Shown here piece by piece: positions 6,108 to 9,529 of a DNA stretch of 9,529 nt. Under the pieces are notes generated by a model. That model ran no database searches and was not told the origin of the DNA. It was given only the letters and a program-made list of their open reading frames with translations. This DNA comes from Candidatus Methanosuratincola petrocarbonis (ex Vanwonterghem et al. 2016) (GTDB taxonomy: Archaea > Thermoproteota > Methanomethylicia > Methanomethylicales > Methanomethylicaceae), in assembly GCA_001717015.1 (NCBI GenBank), contig MAGV01000049.1, forward strand, positions 1-9,529. Reading direction: 5' to 3'. The first letter of the stretch is position 1, and every line of letters begins with the position of its first letter. A program made the position numbers and the translations under genes.

Positions 6108-6270
6108 GAGATCCGCATTCAGCTTCCAGCCGCCCAGTTCGCAAACCCAGCGAAGGAGGCTAGAGGCGGGCGTAGGCAGCCACAAATACGCCGTACCTTC
6201 CGCATGCCTCATCCTTTAACAGGGTTGTCGGCGCTGTTACGGAATCCGCCCTGAGACCAACACACCCATG

Positions 6271-6291
6271 ATTTATTTTATAAAGTAAAAA
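6271..6291 (-). terminator. AT-rich element, likely terminator of the VWA gene
   Basis: About 25 bp past the VWA stop (6315-6317), the minus strand reads CTTTTTACTTTATAAAATAA, a T-rich stretch with a five-T run (6287-6291) suited to archaeal termination. On the plus strand the same bases contain TTTTATAAAG, which resembles a TATA box but has no gene behind it. Confidence 0.45.
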
Positions 6292-6314
6292 GTTTGGTTT
6301 CAGAAACTAAAAGG

Positions 6315-7337
6315 CTACTTCTTTGCATTCCAGATCCTCGAGTCCAAGTCTGCGATTATGGCTTCAAGCACCTGTGTGGCATACCTCTTCGATTTTGCAG
6401 CCCTCACGAGGTTGCCCAAGATCTCCTCGGTCTCGGATGCCCGCTTAAGGTACTCTTTCTTGCTTATCTGCCGCCTCTCTAGCATCTGCCTGATCCCCGT
6501 CAGTTTGAGCAAAGGCTCCTGCCTGTCCAAGGTCAAGACTGCCAGCTCCTTTCCGAGATTGTCGTACCTCTTCAAGATCTTGGTTCGCATCTCCTTGAGT
6601 CCATTTGCGAGCTCCAGGGGAGGCGCTGCACCTGTGCCGCCCTCGCCCTTGTCCAATCCAGACATTGCCAAGTCGTACTCCTTTATCTTTGAGGATGCCA
6701 TCGAAACGAGCTCCTCAGTGGCTGGGTCCAGAGGGGGCGGGTCAGGTGGGTAGAACAGGTGCTTGTGGAGGTCCCCCGGCCGCCGCACCATCCTCAATAA
6801 GCCCCCGGTCTTGCGCACGAGCTCCTCGAGCATCTCGAGCCTCTCGCTTGTCCCGAGGTAGATCACATCTATCGTGGCGTGCTGTATCAGCGCGTCGTAG
6901 ATGTGGATGCGCGGGTCTTCCCCCAGGCTGTAGTCGGCATCGGTGATGAGTAGAATCTCGCGATCGCCGTGCTCGGAGGCCGTGAGTGAGAGCGCCTCCC
7001 TGATCCCCGCGCTGATCGGGGTGCCGCCCTCAGCATTTATCGTCGATATGTCGCCGATAAGGTGCGCGTAGTTCTCGTCGATCGCGCGCGCGTACTGGAA
7101 GGGGAGGACGGTCTTCACCAAGGGCTTACCCTTCCTGTTCTTGAAGACGACCAAAGCCACCCGGTCGTCCATCGCAAAGTGCGAGGTTTCACCCAGAAGC
7201 TGCTTGAGTTCCCCCTTCACAAGCTCTATCTTCGGGACTTCCAGATCGGCGACGCCGGCGGTCCCGCCCATGCTCCCGGAGGCGTCGACAAGGTAGACGC
7301 GGCTAAGCCCCAATACACATGTCCCCCATAATCGCAT
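6315..7337 (-). CDS. von Willebrand factor type A (VWA) domain protein
   Basis: This is a 340-aa protein without signal peptide or membrane helix. An N-terminal VWA domain (about 12-195) carries a complete MIDAS metal site: D18-x-S20-x-S22 (DASGS), T106 (GGTPIS) and D133 (LLITDADYS). It should therefore bind Mg or another divalent cation and mediate protein contacts. A Pro-rich linker (YPPDPPPLDP, 196-205) leads to a helical, charged C-terminal region (about 206-340) that I do not recognise and that may form a coiled coil. The ATG at 7337 touches the TGA of the upstream CDF transporter (TGA then ATG), so translation is probably coupled. The domain begins only 12 residues after the start, which is short. 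Bacterial and archaeal VWA proteins are often paired with MoxR-type ATPases, but none is in this window. A role tied to cation transport is inferred from the pairing only. Confidence 0.88.
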   Translation of the reverse strand: MRLWGTCVLGLSRVYLVDASGSMGGTAGVADLEVPKIELVKGELKQLLGETSHFAMDDRVALVVFKNRKGKPLVKTVLPFQYARAIDENYAHLIGDISTINAEGGTPISAGIREALSLTASEHGDREILLITDADYSLGEDPRIHIYDALIQHATIDVIYLGTSERLEMLEELVRKTGGLLRMVRRPGDLHKHLFYPPDPPPLDPATEELVSMASSKIKEYDLAMSGLDKGEGGTGAAPPLELANGLKEMRTKILKRYDNLGKELAVLTLDRQEPLLKLTGIRQMLERRQISKKEYLKRASETEEILGNLVRAAKSKRYATQVLEAIIADLDSRIWNAKK

Positions 7338-8249
7338 TCAAGCCCGGGACGGAGCTCCTTTGGAGGGCTCGATCTCGAGCACGATATCAGATATATCCCC
7401 GAACTCATTAATGATTCTTTTCTTTACGGCCTCTGCGATGCGGTGCGCCTCCTCGACAGTGATCGTTCCGTCGAGGCGGATTTTAGCCTGCCCCGCGATC
7501 GACCGACCGACCTTCCTGAGGCGGAGGTCCCTGACCCCTTGAACCCCCTCTACGCCGAGGGCGATTGAAGATATCCGGTCGATCAGTCCGGGGCAGAGGC
7601 ACCCGTCCATCAGGACTACCGAGGACTCCCTTATCGAGACGAAGCCAACCGCGATTATCATCGCCGAGATTGCTATGCCGGCTACTGCGTCGAAGTAGAG
7701 CAGCCCCAAAGAAGAAAGGGCGACCCCTCCGACGACGACAAAGGAAGCGAGTCCGTCCTTGGTGGAGTTGTAGGCGTCTATCTTGAGGGCGAGCGACCCA
7801 GATTTCTTGGCGAGCATTATCTTCGCAATTGCCAGCGCGAGGGAGGTGGTGCCTGCCAGGATTGCGACTGCGATCGCCAGGGCGGCATTTCTGATCGGGG
7901 CAGGGTCGAGGGCTGCGAGGTACGACTCGTACAGCATCACCCCGCCTAGGGCGATCATCACCATTGCAGCGAGCAGCCCGAAGAGGTTCTCAGCCCTCGC
8001 GTAGCCGTGGCTGAATGCCCTGTCCGGGCGCCTCCTCGAGATCATTATCCCGGCGAGCACTAGCAGCGACACGACACTGTCCGGAAATGAATGGACCCCG
8101 TCGGCGACGAGCGCGATGCTCCCGAAGTAGAGTCCAGCGATCACCTCGCCGGCGCCTATCCCAAGCAAGAGGAAAACGGACACCCTGAGCAGAACCTGTT
8201 CCCTCTCCAGGTGTTCGTACCGGCTTTCAGGCAAGTTTGGCACCGCCAC
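7338..8249 (-). CDS. Cation diffusion facilitator (CDF) family metal exporter
   Basis: This 303-aa protein is of CDF size, with about six membrane helices (about 20-208) and a cytoplasmic C-terminal domain (about 212-296). CDF proteins export divalent metals in exchange for protons. Helix 2 has the metal motif H53-SFP-D57 within ADGVHSFPDSVVSL, a conserved HGYARAENL loop follows helix 2, and helix 5 has N161-STK-D165 where many Zn exporters have His-x3-Asp. The C-terminal domain keeps the family shape (DLRLRKVG, EEAHRIAEAV), but only H269 remains of the His residues that bind Zn in E. coli FieF; R240, R258 and E292 occupy the others. The MDGCLCP segment at the domain start has two Cys. Metal specificity therefore may not be Zn. 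The start is the GTG at 8249 with GGGTG 8 nt upstream. It is the first gene of an operon with the VWA protein. Confidence 0.92.
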   Translation of the reverse strand: MAVPNLPESRYEHLEREQVLLRVSVFLLLGIGAGEVIAGLYFGSIALVADGVHSFPDSVVSLLVLAGIMISRRRPDRAFSHGYARAENLFGLLAAMVMIALGGVMLYESYLAALDPAPIRNAALAIAVAILAGTTSLALAIAKIMLAKKSGSLALKIDAYNSTKDGLASFVVVGGVALSSLGLLYFDAVAGIAISAMIIAVGFVSIRESSVVLMDGCLCPGLIDRISSIALGVEGVQGVRDLRLRKVGRSIAGQAKIRLDGTITVEEAHRIAEAVKKRIINEFGDISDIVLEIEPSKGAPSRA

Positions 8250-8325
8250 CCTTACAGCACCCTTGTTTTTCTTTCAGCCGCTGGCTACTTTTTTGACTCT
8301 TTTCAAGGCTTATTCGGGAGCCCTC

Positions 8326-8337
8326 AATTAATATTTT
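8326..8337 (-). promoter_or_regulatory. TATA-like box of the CDF/VWA operon
   Basis: Minus-strand AAAATATTAATT is centred near 8331, giving initiation near 8305 and a leader of about 55 nt that includes the GGGTG site at 8258-8262. It lies within the divergent spacer shared with the P-type ATPase promoter. Confidence 0.45.
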
Positions 8338-8350
8338 GCACTGATTCGGA

Positions 8351-8362
8351 AAAAGATATTTC
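8351..8362 (+). promoter_or_regulatory. TATA-like box of the P-type ATPase gene
   Basis: AAAAGATATTTC is centred about 28 bp before the ATG at 8385. No Shine-Dalgarno sequence precedes that ATG, so the transcript is probably leaderless. Confidence 0.55.
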
Positions 8363-8384
8363 TCCGCAATCCCGAATACTTCGC

Positions 8385-9529
8385 ATGGGACTTCTAGAGC
8401 ACCCCCACGCAGCGCCGATCGAGGAGATAGAGCGGAACCTTGGGACGTCTCGGGCAGGACTAACCCGGGAGGAGGCAGCCAGGAGGCTCGCGGCATACGG
8501 CAAGAATCTGATTGAGGAGGAGAAGCCATCCAGGCTCAGGGTCTTCGCAAGGCAGTTCAAGAGTATACTGATCTACGTGCTGATCGTCGCGTCGGTGATC
8601 GCCCTTGTGCTGGACAAGACTGAGGACTTCTTCGTCATAGTATCGATCGTGATGCTGAACGGGGTGCTCGGGTTCTGGCAGGAAATGAAGGCTGAGGCAT
8701 CGATCCGCGCGCTGAAGAAGATGGCAGAGAGCAGGGCGACGGTCATCAGGGGAGGCGAGGAGGCAGTTGTGCCGTCTTCCGAGCTGGTCCCGGGCGACGT
8801 GGTGGTCGTCAAGGAGGGGGACGTCGTCAGCGCCGACATAAGGCTATTCGAGAGCGAAGGGCTCATGGTGGACGAGGCTACGATAACCGGGGAATCCATA
8901 CCCGCCTCTAAGGACGAGACGGCAGTCCTGGATCCTTCCACCCCGCCATACGACATGACGAACATGCTCTTCTCCGGGACCACGGTGGTGAGGGGGTCGG
9001 GCACTGGATACGTCTGCAGGACAGGGAGGGCAACGTACCTCGCATCGATCGCCGAGAGGGCGAAGGAGAGCTCGCCGGACAGCCCTCTCACGTGCGCGGT
9101 GAGGGAGTTCTTCAAGAGGTACGTCTTTCTGCTCATCGCCATATTCGCTGCCGTCGGGATAGTCGGGTACACGCAGGGGCGCGAGCTCGGGAACCTTGCG
9201 TACCTCCTCGTCGCGCAGATGGTCTCAGCCGTGCCCGAGGGTTTGCCGCTCGTGGTCACGATAGTGATGGTCGTTGGGGCTGTGAACCTGAGCCGCAGGA
9301 AGACGCTCACCAGGTACCTGCCATCGGTAGAGACGCTCGGGAGCGCCACGGTCATAGCCTCGGACAAGACGGGCACGATCACGGAGGGGAAGCTCGAGGT
9401 CAAGGAGGCAGTAGTGCTGGACGATGAGCTCGCCAGGCTCGGGGCAGCCCTCTGCAACGACTCCGACGGGGAGGCGGGGGACCCGATAGACCTTGCGCTG
9501 AGCAAGTGGGTCGGCGAGGGGTACTGCAG
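8385..9529 (+). CDS. P2-type cation-transporting ATPase, N-terminal 381 residues (runs off window)
   Basis: The reading frame stays open to the window edge, giving 381 codons of a protein that is usually about 800-900 aa. Order: N-terminal cation-ATPase domain (about 8-70), helices 1-2 (about 58-100), actuator domain with PGDVV (136-140) and the dephosphorylation motif TGES (168-171), helices 3-4 (about 245-302) with the ion-site motif PEGL (284-287), then the phosphorylation motif DKTGT with acceptor D327. AVPEGLPLVVTIVMV with this layout is typical of Ca-type (P2A) pumps and unlike heavy-metal (CPx) or Kdp pumps, so Ca or a similar cation is the likeliest substrate. The ion ligands of helices 5, 6 and 8 are beyond the window. 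The nucleotide-domain start (ALCNDS followed by GDPIDLAL, 355-372) comes only about 40 residues after DKTGT, which is compact. It is divergent from the CDF/VWA operon. The ATG is chosen because of the TATA box 28 bp upstream. Confidence 0.92.
   Translation, partial: MGLLEHPHAAPIEEIERNLGTSRAGLTREEAARRLAAYGKNLIEEEKPSRLRVFARQFKSILIYVLIVASVIALVLDKTEDFFVIVSIVMLNGVLGFWQEMKAEASIRALKKMAESRATVIRGGEEAVVPSSELVPGDVVVVKEGDVVSADIRLFESEGLMVDEATITGESIPASKDETAVLDPSTPPYDMTNMLFSGTTVVRGSGTGYVCRTGRATYLASIAERAKESSPDSPLTCAVREFFKRYVFLLIAIFAAVGIVGYTQGRELGNLAYLLVAQMVSAVPEGLPLVVTIVMVVGAVNLSRRKTLTRYLPSVETLGSATVIASDKTGTITEGKLEVKEAVVLDDELARLGAALCNDSDGEAGDPIDLALSKWVGEGYC

Noticed and set aside
6027..6212. Small minus-strand ORF in the convergent spacer
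   Set aside because: Its Lys/Glu-rich part is just the reverse of the polypyrimidine tract. There is no ribosome binding site, and it overlaps the symporter end.
6160..6260. Possible small RNA or tRNA in the convergent spacer
   Set aside because: There is only a weak 6-bp stem (6169-6192). No T-loop consensus, cloverleaf or paired C/D boxes could be found on either strand.
6294..6482. Plus-strand ORF of 62 codons behind the TATA-like element
   Set aside because: It overlaps the 3' end of the VWA gene in antisense and lacks a ribosome binding site or recognisable features.
8573..9505. Long minus-strand ORF of 310 codons opposite the P-type ATPase
   Set aside because: Its product is Ser/Thr/Ala-rich low complexity without family features, while the plus frame has TGES, PEGL and DKTGT motifs. 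It is an antisense shadow of GC-rich codons.

Overview
The window reads as archaeal chromosome. Coding DNA is GC-rich with frequent AGG/AGA and ATA codons. Intergenic spacers are short and AT-rich, with TATA-like boxes about 25 to 28 bp before likely transcription starts. Some genes look leaderless (the P-type ATPase, and the small gene starting at 1195), while others have GGAGG-type ribosome binding sites. The lineage cannot be fixed from this sequence alone. No RNA gene, CRISPR array or mobile element was recognised.

Left block, minus strand (4020 to 1): a stand-alone receiver-domain response regulator (3571-3969) is followed by a soluble histidine kinase with a GAF-like region, two PAS domains, HisKA and HATPase_c (1346-3295). 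Each has its own TATA box, and a hairpin over the regulator's stop codon may end its transcript. Downstream, a promoter near 1220 drives a compact cluster: an unrecognised 127-aa protein, a 158-aa protein with a membrane segment at each end (coupled by a GTGA overlap), and the start of a DUF1616-like membrane-anchored protein that runs off the window. The cluster looks cell-surface related, but its function is unknown.

Middle, plus strand (4110 to 6047): a small two-helix membrane protein is followed one base later by a 520-aa sodium:solute symporter (SSS family). This looks like a two-gene transport operon in which the small protein may be an accessory subunit. Its start is uncertain because the best ribosome binding site points to a 15-codon ORF in another frame.

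Right block: a cation diffusion facilitator (7338-8249) and a von Willebrand factor A protein (6315-7337) form a minus-strand pair whose stop and start codons abut. Divergent from them, a P2-type cation ATPase (8385 to the edge) starts from an apparently leaderless promoter. Together they suggest a cation-homeostasis locus, with one secondary exporter, one ATP-driven pump and a metal-binding VWA protein. The symporter and the VWA gene converge on a 267-bp spacer holding a polypyrimidine tract and an AT-rich element.

The points most worth a second look are: the CDF protein, which lacks one transmembrane His and three of the four usual cytoplasmic-domain His; the VWA/CDF coupling without a MoxR ATPase; the unrecognised three-gene surface cluster; the nested short ORF before the symporter operon; and the paired palindromes between regulator and kinase. 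I did not find convincing evidence of a wholly new defence or mobile system.
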